A DNA stretch of 64,000 nucleotides from Kaustia mangrovi (GTDB lineage: Bacteria; Pseudomonadota; Alphaproteobacteria; Rhizobiales; Im1), in the NCBI RefSeq assembly GCF_015482775.1, contig NZ_CP058214.1, positions 930,001 through 994,000 of the forward strand, read 5' to 3'. How positions within the stretch are numbered: the stretch's first letter is position 1; each line of letters opens with the position of its first letter. The notes below the pieces were generated by a model. The model saw nothing but the letters and a program-made list of their open reading frames with translations, did no database searches and was not told where the DNA came from. The position numbers and the translations under genes were made by a program. Below are positions 36,115 through 44,993 of the stretch, in pieces.

Positions 36115-37551
36115 TCACCGCCTGTCCGGATCGATCCCCGTCCAGGCGGTCCGGTCGAGATCGAAATCCGGGAAATCCTCCGGGTTGAGGACGGGACGCG
36201 CCACGCCGGCGGCAAGCTGCTGGCGGAAATCGCGCAGGATGCGCAGACAGGTCGGCAGCAGCATCATGATCGCAATGAGATTGACCAGCGCGAGAACGCC
36301 CATCAGCGGATCGGAGAAGAAGAACACCGAGGTCGCGTCCGGTGCCACCGCACCGAGAAAGACGATCCCCATGACGATCACGCGCAGCGCATTGCGCGCA
36401 ACGGAACTCTCGGTGAGCACCGACAGGGCGTTCTCGCCGAGATAGTAGTTGTAGATGATCGAGCTGAAGGCGAACAGCAGCAGGATGAAGGTCAGGAAAT
36501 ACTGCGTCCAGTCGCCCAGATGCCAGGCCAGCGACTGCTGCGTCAGCACCACGCCGTCGATCGCCTCCGCCCCGGGCACATAGACGCCGCCCAGCAGGAT
36601 GACGAAGGCCGTGCAGCTGCAGATCAGGATGGTGTCGATGAATACCGACAGCGACTGCGTGATGCCCTGGCTGATGGGATGGCGCACATCGGCGGTCGCC
36701 GCCACATTGGGCGCGGAGCCGAGCCCCGCCTCGTTGGAGAACAGGCCGCGGCGCAAGCCCTGCGCCAGCGCCGCCCCCATGCCGCCGCCGACCGCCTCCT
36801 CAAGGCCGAAGGCATTCAGGACGATGGAGGAGAGCACCTCGGGAACCGCCGTGATGTTGAGGAGAATCACCACGACCGTCATCGCGAGATAGGCGACCGC
36901 CATCACGGGAACCACGATATCGGCCGCCTTGGCAATGCGGTGGATGCCGCCGAAGACGATGAAGCCGGCGACCACGGTCAGCACCGCGCCCGTCCAGATG
37001 CGGTCGATGCCGAGACTGTCCTGCGCCGCGCCGGCAACGGTGTTGCCCTGGAAGGCGTTGAAGCCGATGGCGAAGGCGGCGATCAGGCAGACCGCATAGA
37101 GCATCGCCAGCCACATATAGTCAGCGCCGAGGCCGTGGATGATCGACCGGGCCGGCCCGCCGCGGAACATGCCGTCCGGCTCGCGCCGCTTGAAGAGCTG
37201 GGCCAGCGAGCATTCGACGAGACTGGTGGCCATGCCGACCAGGGCGATCGCCCACATCCAGAACACGGCGCCGGGACCGCCAAGCGTGATCGCCACGGCC
37301 ACGCCGGCGATGTTTCCCCCGCCCACGCGGCCGCCGACAGACACGAGAAGGGCCTCGCGCGCGGAAATCGCATTGGGGTCGCCGCTCTGGTTCCCCGGCC
37401 ACAGGACGCGGAACATGCGCCTGAAGAACCGGAACTGGGCAAAGCCCGTCAGGGCCGTGATGAAGATGCCCAGGACGACAAGGATCGGGATGAGAGCCCA
37501 GCCCCAGGTCAGGTCGCCAATGACCGCGAACACGCTTTCCAGAAACGCCAT
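36115..37551 (-). CDS. Sodium:alanine/glycine symporter (AGCS family)
   Basis: 478 aa polytopic membrane protein with GGAGAGG 4 bases before the ATG. AGCS landmarks: GRVGGGNIAGVAVAITLGGPGAVFWMWAIALVGMAT, FNAFQGNTVAGA, RRGLFSNEAGLGSAPNVAATADVRHPISQG, and SSIIYNYYLGENAL. It couples Na+ (or H+) import to uptake of alanine, glycine or similar amino acids. Length is at the upper-normal end. Single-gene unit, convergent with the MFS gene. Confidence 0.93.
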   Translation of the reverse strand: MAFLESVFAVIGDLTWGWALIPILVVLGIFITALTGFAQFRFFRRMFRVLWPGNQSGDPNAISAREALLVSVGGRVGGGNIAGVAVAITLGGPGAVFWMWAIALVGMATSLVECSLAQLFKRREPDGMFRGGPARSIIHGLGADYMWLAMLYAVCLIAAFAIGFNAFQGNTVAGAAQDSLGIDRIWTGAVLTVVAGFIVFGGIHRIAKAADIVVPVMAVAYLAMTVVVILLNITAVPEVLSSIVLNAFGLEEAVGGGMGAALAQGLRRGLFSNEAGLGSAPNVAATADVRHPISQGITQSLSVFIDTILICSCTAFVILLGGVYVPGAEAIDGVVLTQQSLAWHLGDWTQYFLTFILLLFAFSSIIYNYYLGENALSVLTESSVARNALRVIVMGIVFLGAVAPDATSVFFFSDPLMGVLALVNLIAIMMLLPTCLRILRDFRQQLAAGVARPVLNPEDFPDFDLDRTAWTGIDPDRR

Positions 37552-37714
37552 CTGCCTCTCCTCGCCGTTTCCCCCGGCCCGCTCGCTCGCGATCGGGTCC
37601 CTTGTCTGTCGCGAATCGCTTTTCTCTCAAGCTTAGAAAACAATGCCCGATAGTAAAGGCGCCATTTCACAACCGACCCCGCGGACTCCGGGTGTGGCGC
37701 GAGACGGGCGGGCC

Positions 37715-38215
37715 CTACGGCTTCATCCGTGTGTCGGGATGGTCTTCGGCGATCAGATAGCAGTGGAGCATGACCGGCGCCGTCTTGCGCACATCGGCGA
37801 CGGCGCCATCGATGAAATCGCAGTCGAGCAGGTTGTCCGGATCGCTCTTGCGCGCCGACGCGACATTGACGTTGACCCGGGCGGGGCCGGAGAGCCAGCC
37901 GAGCCGCCGGGTATCGACCGTCGCGCCGGCGATATGGGTGCGCCCGCCCGAGCCAGGGATCTCCACGGTCTCGTCCTTCGGCGAGACGCTGATCTGGCCG
38001 ATCTCGTTGGCATGCTTCTCCGCGCTTCGTTTCGGGTCGCCGTAATAGGAGGCGAAGACGACAATGCCCTCCTTCTGCGCGGCAAGCTTGGCAGCGGCCG
38101 CCCTGGAGAGCGTGACCTCGACATCGAAGCCCATCGCGCCCTGTGCCATGGCCGGCGTGGCACACGCCAGCATCGCGGACGCCGCAATCGCCACAGGAGA
38201 ATATCCCCTCTTCAT
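37715..38215 (-). CDS. Exported hypothetical protein
   Basis: 166 aa with a clear Sec signal peptide (MKRGYSPVAIAASAMLACATPAMAQ) and GGTGGAG upstream. The mature part begins GAMGFDVEVTLSRAAAAKLAAQKEGIVVFASYYGDP and ends with LHCYLIAEDHPD; it contains two cysteines (C in LLDCDF and LHCYL) that could form a disulfide. It reads like a soluble beta-rich periplasmic protein. I do not recognise a family; no functional link to its neighbours is visible. Confidence 0.8.
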   Translation of the reverse strand: MKRGYSPVAIAASAMLACATPAMAQGAMGFDVEVTLSRAAAAKLAAQKEGIVVFASYYGDPKRSAEKHANEIGQISVSPKDETVEIPGSGGRTHIAGATVDTRRLGWLSGPARVNVNVASARKSDPDNLLDCDFIDGAVADVRKTAPVMLHCYLIAEDHPDTRMKP

Positions 38216-38328
38216 AGCTCCACCTCTCGTCGGTGCCAGGCCCCACCGTAAGGAAAATACGCCCCGAGGGCCATGCCCCCCTCAGGTGGAAAAGCCCCTG
38301 CCGGCTGCGGGGCGGCCGTCGCTCGGGC

Positions 38329-38841
38329 CTATCTCACGAGCAGGATCTCTATTCGCCGGTTGCGTTGCCGGCCTGCCGGATTGTCGCTTCCGTCCGGATG
38401 GCTGTTCGGCGCGACAGGGTCGCTCTCGCCGCGGCCGTCCGTGGCGAACAGGCCATCGTCCAGCCCCAGCTCGTCGACGAGATAGCCCCGCGCCGCTTCG
38501 GCACGCCGCTCCGAAAGGGTCTGGTTGTAGGTATCCGATCCCTTGGAATCGGTGTGTCCGGTAATGTCGACCCGCGCGATCTCGTCGGTGTCCGAGATCA
38601 TCGCGGCAAGCTGTTCCAGAACCGGCTCGGCATCGGCCCGGATATCGGACCTGTCGAAGTCGAACAGCACATCGCCGGGCACTGTCACCAGCGTGCCGGC
38701 GTCGGTCTCGGTAACCTCGAGGCCCGATCTCGTGGCCCGCCCCGTTCCCGAAAGACCGGATGCGGCGCCGGAGGATGGCACGGCGAGCCTGGAGCGGGAG
38801 GCCGTGACGCCTGCGCCAAGGGCGGACCGGGAGGCGGGCAC
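38329..38841 (-). CDS. OmpA-family C-terminal domain (downstream half of a split gene)
   Basis: 170 aa as read from a GTG. Residues ~50-170 are a complete OmpA-like peptidoglycan-binding domain: VLFDFDRSDIRADAEPVLEQLA, DITGHTDSKGSDTYNQTLSERRAEAARGYLVDELGL and QRNRRIEILLVR. The preceding Ser/Ala/Gly-rich stretch is a flexible linker. Read through the A9 run at 38890-38898 with one added A, it is continuous with the exported N-terminal half, giving a ~345-aa protein with signal peptide. On its own this half would lack an export signal and a convincing ribosome-binding site. Confidence 0.8.
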   Translation of the reverse strand: MPASRSALGAGVTASRSRLAVPSSGAASGLSGTGRATRSGLEVTETDAGTLVTVPGDVLFDFDRSDIRADAEPVLEQLAAMISDTDEIARVDITGHTDSKGSDTYNQTLSERRAEAARGYLVDELGLDDGLFATDGRGESDPVAPNSHPDGSDNPAGRQRNRRIEILLVR

Positions 38842-38885
38842 GGCCTCCTCAAGCAGGCTCGCGGCGTCATCCGCGCCAGTCCCGG

Positions 38886-39365
38886 TCAGTTTTTTTTTGA
38901 GGCCGCGTCCTCGATCGCGTCCGAAGGCAGGACAAACTCGAAGCGCGGCCTGTTCGTGACCTCGTTGTCTCCTCCGTCGCCCTTGTCGTTGAGAATCAAC
39001 GACATCTCGCCGGATGTCGGCACCTTGCCCATGAAGACCAGATTTCCCTCCACCGTGCTGCGCCCGGCAACGGACAGCGACTCGTCGCTCTCCGGCGGAA
39101 CGAGCACGAGCGGATCGCCATCGGCGGTCAGCACATAGGTGCTGTCCACGTAGTTCAGCATGACGTCCTTTTCGTTGCTGTTGATGACGCGGATGCCGAT
39201 CCGCAGCTCCGTATCGCTCCAGTCGAGCGAGCGGAGGAACACATGCGTTCCGTTGCCGTGACGCATGTCGAGATCCATGTCGACGGGTTCGGCGACGGCC
39301 GGCGCCGCGAGCATGGCGATGAAAAGGGCGATGACTGGGGCGATAGGCGCGAACAGAAGTCTCAT
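38886..39365 (-). CDS. Exported N-terminal half of the split OmpA-family protein
   Basis: 159 aa as read. The ATG at 39365 has GGAGGA 7 bases upstream and begins a Sec signal peptide (MRLLFAPIAPVIALFIAMLAAPAVA). The mature domain looks like an Ig-like beta sandwich (HVFLRSLDWSDTELRIGIRVINSNEKDVML... STVEGNLVFMGKVP...RFEFVLP). The frame ends SKKN-stop precisely at a run of nine A residues on the coding strand; one extra A continues into KKLTGTGADDAASLLEEAV and the OmpA domain. Whether this is a sequencing undercall, slippage-regulated expression or true breakage cannot be settled from one sequence. Confidence 0.78.
   Translation of the reverse strand: MRLLFAPIAPVIALFIAMLAAPAVAEPVDMDLDMRHGNGTHVFLRSLDWSDTELRIGIRVINSNEKDVMLNYVDSTYVLTADGDPLVLVPPESDESLSVAGRSTVEGNLVFMGKVPTSGEMSLILNDKGDGGDNEVTNRPRFEFVLPSDAIEDAASKKN
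38890..38898 (-). other. A9 homopolymer at the OmpA-gene frame break
   Basis: Nine consecutive T on the + strand (A9 in the coding strand), in context TCA-AAA-AAA-AAC-TGA. A tract of this length is a classic site for RNA-polymerase slippage, replication slippage or base-calling error. One added A joins the two halves of the gene. Confidence 0.9.
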
Positions 39366-39586
39366 TGCCTGTCCTCCGAACGGATCATTGGCCGGTCGCC
39401 TTGAGCCGACGGGACGCGGGCCCACCGACACGACGACCAAACCGACATTCCCCAAGCTGTCCGCAGCCCGACCGGACTATCGCCAGATCTCGCGTGGCGA
39501 TCAAGGGGGGCATTCGGAGAACGGCAGCTGCCGGACCGTCCGGATGCGGACGGACCGCGGCCTGGCTGGCGCCGCCTTGCCTGCCG

Positions 39587-40273
39587 TCAGGCCCGGTTCT
39601 TCTCCGCGAACGCCAGCAACGCCTGGCTGTCGCACACCTCTATCGAGCGATAGGAGTGCCTGATCCAGCCCTGTTCGGCGAACCGGGCGAGGGCGGCGTT
39701 GACCTGCTTGCGCGAGGCATTCGCCATGCCGCCGAGCTCCTCCTGGCTGATGGGCAGCGTCGGCGAGGTGAGCAACACGGTGCGATGGAGCACCGAAGCG
39801 ATACGCTGGGCGGCACGGGGGATGAGCAGGTCGTCGACAATCCTGGCCAGAACGTCGAAATGCGTAACCGTGATGCCGGCGAAGCAGCGGATCGCCTCGG
39901 CATTCTGGGCGGTGATCCGGTTCATCGCATCCAGCGACAAATGCATGAGGGTACATCGGGTGACCGCCCGCAGCTCCGCGCGTCTGGGCTCGCCCGTCAG
40001 ATACGGCCCTTCTCCCGCCCAGTGTCCCCTGATCCCGAAGACGATGAACCGCGGTGCGCCATGGACCGGCGCCGTGCTGACCTTCAGCGTGCCGTCGACC
40101 AGCCCGTATATGCCGCCCGGCGGACCGCCGATCCGGTAGATCGCCTCGCCCGCCTCGAAGGTTTCCACGGACGCGTGGGCCAGCGCCTCGCGCACAAACC
40201 ACTCTGGCTGCCGGGAAAGCCAGCCCCCTTCCAGTACCGCGGCTTCGGCGGATGCCCTGTTCTGCGACTTCAT
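39587..40273 (-). CDS. Crp/Fnr-family transcriptional regulator
   Basis: 228 aa from ATG 40273 (MKSQNRASAEAAVLEGG); the frame is open to 40357 but the extra residues are not family-like. An N-terminal cyclic-nucleotide-binding-like domain (HASVETFEAGEAIYRIGGPPGGIYGLVDGTLKVS) is followed by a dimerisation helix and a winged helix with recognition segment ISQEELGGMANASRKQVNAALARF. There is no FNR cysteine cluster and the cAMP pocket residues are not conserved (RAELRAVTRCTLMHL), so the signal is unknown. Its target is not obvious; the divergent neighbour is the broken DUF1254 gene. Confidence 0.88.
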   Translation of the reverse strand: MKSQNRASAEAAVLEGGWLSRQPEWFVREALAHASVETFEAGEAIYRIGGPPGGIYGLVDGTLKVSTAPVHGAPRFIVFGIRGHWAGEGPYLTGEPRRAELRAVTRCTLMHLSLDAMNRITAQNAEAIRCFAGITVTHFDVLARIVDDLLIPRAAQRIASVLHRTVLLTSPTLPISQEELGGMANASRKQVNAALARFAEQGWIRHSYRSIEVCDSQALLAFAEKNRA

Positions 40274-40690
40274 TTCTTTTTCCAGACATTGTCCCGATCG
40301 GAACAGTCGGACGAGCCCAAATCGGCTAACCAGACGGTAGCCGAGGGTACTCGACACTCAGGCCGACTTCCAGAACCGGGGGGCAGTGCAGCGTGCGAGA
40401 ATCACCTGCCGATTATCGAGCCTTCTCCAATCTCCACGCCACAGTTTTGAGACGCGGCCTTGCCGTGGGCCAGCGCATTTTCCATGGCGCCGCTCCGGTG
40501 GGCTCCGGGAGATGCCGACAGCGACGGAGACGCATTCAGCCTCGGCGCTGACCGGCGCGACGCCTCCGGACACCGTCACCGTTCCCCAAGATGCATGGAT
40601 GCAAGGAGGAGACCGCGACAGAAAACATAAGCCAGGCGCCCGTTCGCGCCGTTGCGATTGACTATCGAAGCGAGACATCAGGAGAAGACT
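40274..40690. other. Intergenic region between Crp/Fnr regulator and DUF1254 gene, no gene seen
   Basis: About 420 bases separating divergent genes. Reading frames here are short and show no family similarity. It should contain both promoters, but I see no clear -35/-10 pair or strong palindrome. Confidence 0.6.
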
Positions 40691-42087
40691 ATGAAGGCCA
40701 CCGTCTTTGCGGCCGCATGCGCCTGTATTTTGGCTGCGGCCCCAGCCGTACAGGCGCAACAAACCGTTTCCGCCGAGGAAGCCCGCCAGATTGCCCGCGA
40801 CGCCTATACCTACGCCTATCCGCTCGTGCTCATGGAGGTGAGCGGAAACGTCGCCACGAACGTCGCGGGGCCGACCGGCACCACGTCTGCGCCCGTCAAC
40901 CAGTTCGGACATGCCCGCGAATTTCCCGATCCCTCGTTCACCGTGGTTGTCCGGCCGAATGCCGACACGCTCTATTCGTCCCTGGTTTTCGACGTTTCCG
41001 AGGAGCCGCTCGTGATCACGGTGCCGGACTCCGGCGGCCGCTACTATCTGCTTCCCATAATGGACAAGTGGACCGACGTGTTCGCGGCTCCGGGCGCGAG
41101 GACGACGGGCACCGGGGCGCAGACCTTCGCCATCGTCGGACCGGGCTGGCAGGGGACGCTTCCCGACGGTGTCGAACGATATGACAGCCCGACGGCGGAT
41201 GGCTGGATCGGCGGTCGCGTGCAGACCAACGGCAAGGCCGATTACGCGGCCGTGCACAAGTTTCAGGACGGCCTCAAGGCGGTCCCCCTGAGTGCATACG
41301 GCAAGCCGTACACGCCGCCCAAGAGCAAGGTGGATCCGAAGCTCGACACCAGCGCACCGCCCGATCAGATCGAAAAGATGGACGCAGCGACCTTCTTCGC
41401 GAAGTTCGCCGAGTTCATGAAGGAGAACCCGCCCCATGCCAACGACTACCCGATCATCGACCGGATGAAGCGGATTGGCATTGTGCCGGGCGAAAGCTTC
41501 ACCCTCGCCGACCAGCCCCAGCACATCCAGGAGGCGGTTCGTGCCGCGCCGGGGTTGCACTGCCGCGGCTGAAGGCGGCCTGGGCGCATTCGGGCGTCCA
41601 GCAGAACGGCTGGCGCACCAACCTGACGGCCATCGGCACCTATGGCGCGGACTATCTGCACCGGGCCGGCGTCGCCTATGGCGGACTGGGCGCCAACGTG
41701 CCGGAGGATGCCATCTATCCGACCGCCTTCGCCGATTCCGAGGGCCGGCCGTTCGATAGCGCCCATCGCTACACGATGCATTTCGAGAAGGACCAGATAC
41801 CGCCGGTGCGCGCCTTCTGGTCGCTGAGCATGTACAACGAGCATCAGCTCTTCGCCAAGAACCCGATCGACCGCTACGCCATCGGCGACCGAAGCGATCT
41901 CGTCTTCAATTCCGACGGCTCGCTCGACCTCTACATCCAGCGCGAGTCTCCGGGAAAGGACAAGGAGGCCAACTGGCTGCCGACCCCGGCGAAGGGCCAG
42001 TTCACCATGAACCTGCGGCTCTACTGGCCCAAGTCCAACGCCATTGACGGCACCTGGGCACCGCCGCCCGTCAAGCGCGTGGACTGA
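40691..42087 (+). pseudogene. DUF1254/DUF1214 exported protein, single frameshift
   Basis: The start ATG 40691 has GGAG upstream and a Sec signal peptide (MKATVFAAACACILAAAPAVQAQ). Frame one runs to 41572 and covers the whole DUF1254 domain (EEARQIARDAYTYAYPLVLMEV; VVVRPNADTLYSSLVFDVS). Frame two resumes from ~41555 with PRLKAAWAHSGVQQNGWRTN, DYLHRAGVAYGGLGANVPEDAIYP and the DUF1214 domain (FWSLSMYNEHQLF, FTMNLRLYWPKSNAIDGTW). Adding one G at the G4 run near 41551-41554 restores a continuous ~465-aa protein of normal length with no other stop. These proteins are periplasmic and of unknown activity. Frameshift may be artefactual, in which case this is an intact gene. Confidence 0.85.
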
Positions 42088-42361
42088 CCGCACGAGCGAG
42101 CGGACAACGCCGCCATCGGGCCGCGCGCCCTCGGCCTTTCCGTGCCGAAGCCGGTCCGCGGCGTATCCGCCGGTTATCCGGCGGCGGAGGAGCTGCCCGA
42201 CAATCGGGCACTCCGACCGCCGCCGTCCCGCGCGACCATCCTGCCCTGCCGGGTCAGCCAGCCCCCAAGCACAATCGGGACCGCCATCCTTCGGCGCAAT
42301 CCGATCTGCGCGCGCCTCCGGGCATTGCCGCGCGAGGGACGCATGGATATCGGTCGAAACG

Positions 42362-42412
42362 GTGGAAACGGTGATTGTGGGCGCAGGACAAGCCGGGCTC
42401 GCCATGAGTGAG
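42362..42412 (+). pseudogene. Fragment of a flavin-dependent monooxygenase N-terminus
   Basis: A GTG at 42362 opens VETVIVGAGQAGLAMSE, the characteristic FAD-binding GxGxxG start of flavin-containing monooxygenase-like oxidoreductases, but similarity ends after ~17 residues and the rest of the enzyme is absent. It sits in an otherwise gene-free 440-base stretch (42088-42527) next to tRNA-Lys. It appears to be the remnant of a deleted gene. Confidence 0.5.
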
Positions 42413-42527
42413 CCCTTCGACAGAAGGATGGGCGAGCGCGACGCCGACGGCACCGATCGGGACCGCCGCCCCCTGACAACGGCCGACGACCGCGAGGAGC
42501 GGGCTTTCCGTCAAGTTTTCGAGAGGG

Positions 42528-42603
<76 letters not shown>

Positions 42604-42703
42604 TCAGGATCTTCAAGATTGCGGCCAACGCTCTAGCAAAAGCGTCGCGCGCTGTCCAGATAGGACGGTACGGCGAGAAACGCAAGCCTGTCGATCGCTT
42701 TTC

Positions 42704-44791
42704 TCACCATCCCGTGCCGCCGGCCCTGAGGCGCAGGCGTCCGTGAACCCGCCTCAGGCGCACGAGAAGCCGGTCTCCGGCGCCTTCGGCCACCGCCCGG
42801 CGCCGCTCCGTCAGGCGCGAGAGCACGATTTCGGGCGGACAGGCGAGCCCTGTCACGGGATCGAGATAGCGCGGATAGAGAATCAGCGCGCCCGCCACCA
42901 ATTCCTCCAGGCACAGGCGGCGCGTACGGCGCAGGCATACCACCCTGTCGCGCGTCAGCCCCCAGCCGGCATAGAAGGGCAGGCCGAAGCAGGTGACGGG
43001 CTTGCCCCGCATCAGCGCCTCGAACCCGGTCAGCGAGGTCAGCGTGTGGACCTCGTCGCAGGCCTCGATGAGATCGACGATGGGGACCCCGGCCGCCATG
43101 GCATCGGCATGGGCGAGCACGCGGCGCTCGTCGCACAGCCCCCTGCGGTGGCCGGCCACCACATCGGGATGGGGCTTGAAGACGATGAAGGCATCGGGAT
43201 TGGCGCGGCGCACGGCATCGAGCATGGCCTCCATGCCGGGACCGTCCGGCGCGCCGTGCCGGATGGAGGCATCGCTGTCGACCTGGCCCGGCACCAGGAT
43301 CGCGCGGCGGTCCGCCGGCAGGCCGAGGCGCCCGGACGGCGGGCCGGCGGGGCTGTACTTTGTCAGCCGGTTGTCGACGATTTGCCGGATCAGGGCGCGC
43401 GCCCGCGCGATCAGCTCCGGCGCGAACTCCGTCCCGTTGAGCAGCGCCTCCAGATCGCTCTCGCGCGAGGCGTCGTAATAGATGCCCCGGCGGTCGAGCA
43501 CGAGGGAGAGCGGCTCCGTGAAGTCGGCGCCGAGCCCGACGGAGCGCAGGAACCCGTCCTCCACCCGGCAGAGGGAACGCGCCGGGCACGCGCCGACCGC
43601 TCCAGCGCGTCATCCGCATGCGCCCCCCAGCACACGAGCGCCCGGCCCGAGCGCGCCGCCGACCGCAGGCCTGCGCGCACGCTTGTTCGGTAGCCGATGC
43701 GGGAGGCCCCGTGGAACATTCCGGTCATGGCGCGCCGCTTCCAGGGGGAGCAGCGCACGAAGACCCCGAGATCGCGGTCGGCCCGGGCCTGCTCGCGCCA
43801 CAGCGTCAGGAGGTCGGCCGCCGTCTCCGGCGTCGTCGGCGACGGGCCGAAGGGATCCAGATAGCGGCAATAGGCGAAATAGGCCGCCGCGGCGAGCGAT
43901 GCCCGCGAGGGGGCCGCGCCCGACCTGCGCGCGCACCGCCCCTCGTCGCGCGTGAGCCCCAGCCGGCATAGAACGGCATGCCGAAGCAGCGCACCGGCCG
44001 GGCCGCCATCAGCGCCTCGAAGCCGAGCTGGCTCGACACCGTGTAGACCGTGTGCGCACGCTCGATCAGATCCCACGGATTGACCTTCCCGTCGACGATC
44101 AGGGCGCCCCAGCGCCGGGCAAGGCCTGCAATATGGCCCACCTTGGTCCCCGCGACCGTTTCGGGATGGCACTTCACCACCACCTGGCCGCCCTCGGCCT
44201 CGTCGAAGGCGGCCTCCAGCATGGCCCGGAACCGTCCCGCATCCGCCCGGCGCCGGCAATGGAGGCATCGCCCGCCGTCTGGTCGATGACGAGCCGCGCA
44301 TCGTCGCGAATCCGCGTCAGGATCTCCGCGCCGGCGGCGTCGTCGTGATCGTTGTACTTGCTGATGCGGTTGGCGCGCAGCCGCGCGGCGAACTCCGCGG
44401 CGCGGGCGGAAAGCGCCGCGTCCCCCGCGCAGTCGGCGACCAGCCGTTCCAGCCGGGACGGGGCCGCGGCATCGTAATAGATCCCGGCGTCGTCGACCGC
44501 CATCGACAGGGCGGGCTCCGCCCCCGGCCTCACCGAGCGCAGGAACCCGTCCTCCAGGAGCAGCAGCGGGGCACCCCCGGCCCGTTCCGCCAGATCCAGC
44601 GCCCGCAGGCCGCTTCGCCGCCGCCCCCAGCCGATATAGAGATCGGCCTCCCCGCCCTTGCGGGCATGGACGAAGGAGGCGGCCTCCAGCCCGAGCAGGA
44701 CCGGCAGGAACCGCATGCGCAGGAGCGCACGGGAGGTGACGCCGACGCGCAGCCCCTGCCCGCCCGTATCGATCAGCGCAACAGCGCCCAT
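42704..44791 (-). pseudogene. kpsC: Capsule polysaccharide beta-Kdo transferase KpsC (WcbA/LipA-like), three frameshifts
   Basis: Four successive reading frames together encode one full-length (~696 aa) KpsC with two tandem GT domains. Segment 1 (44791 to ~44245): GVTSRALLRMRFLPVLLG, LYIGWGRRRSG, LLLLEDGFLRSVRPGAEP. Segment 2 (to ~43960): ADAGRFRAMLEAAFDEAE, VVVKCHPETVAGTKVGHI, ARPVRCFGMPFYAGWG. Segment 3 (to ~43575): LTRDEGRCARRSGA, AYFAYCRYLDPFGPSP. Segment 4 (to 42704): VEDGFLRSVGLGADFTEPLSLVLDRRGIYYDA, IVFKPHPDVVAG, GKPVTCFGLPFYAGWGLTRD. Each junction is repaired by one added base: at a G-rich spot near 44245, the C4 run 43957-43960 and the G3 run 43573-43575. KpsC acts at the cytoplasmic membrane to build the poly-Kdo linker of ABC-exported capsules. 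No kpsS or other capsule gene is nearby. Confidence 0.88.
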
Positions 44792-44966
44792 AGGCCCGTT
44801 TCCCCAACCCCGCCGGCACCCGCGAAGGCCGGCCGGTCGAACACGGCACCCATTAAAGGTCGTTATTCGGAATTAAACAACCTATGATTAAAACAATATC
44901 GCTCTCAACCAGCGCGATGAGCCGATCCGGGAACGGAAGTCGCCGGCTCGCTGTCCCCCTCTCTCC

Positions 44967-44993
44967 CGTCATCCCCGCGAAAGCGGGGATCCA
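44967..44993. repeat. 27-bp dispersed palindromic repeat, copy 1
   Basis: CGTCATCCCCGCGAAAGCGG followed by GGATCCA, a hairpin (ATCCCCGC / GCGGGGAT). Related copies occur at 50791-50817 and, inverted, at 50835-50861. This family of intergenic repeats is widespread in alphaproteobacteria. The stop codon of the diguanylate cyclase gene lies inside it. Confidence 0.85.
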
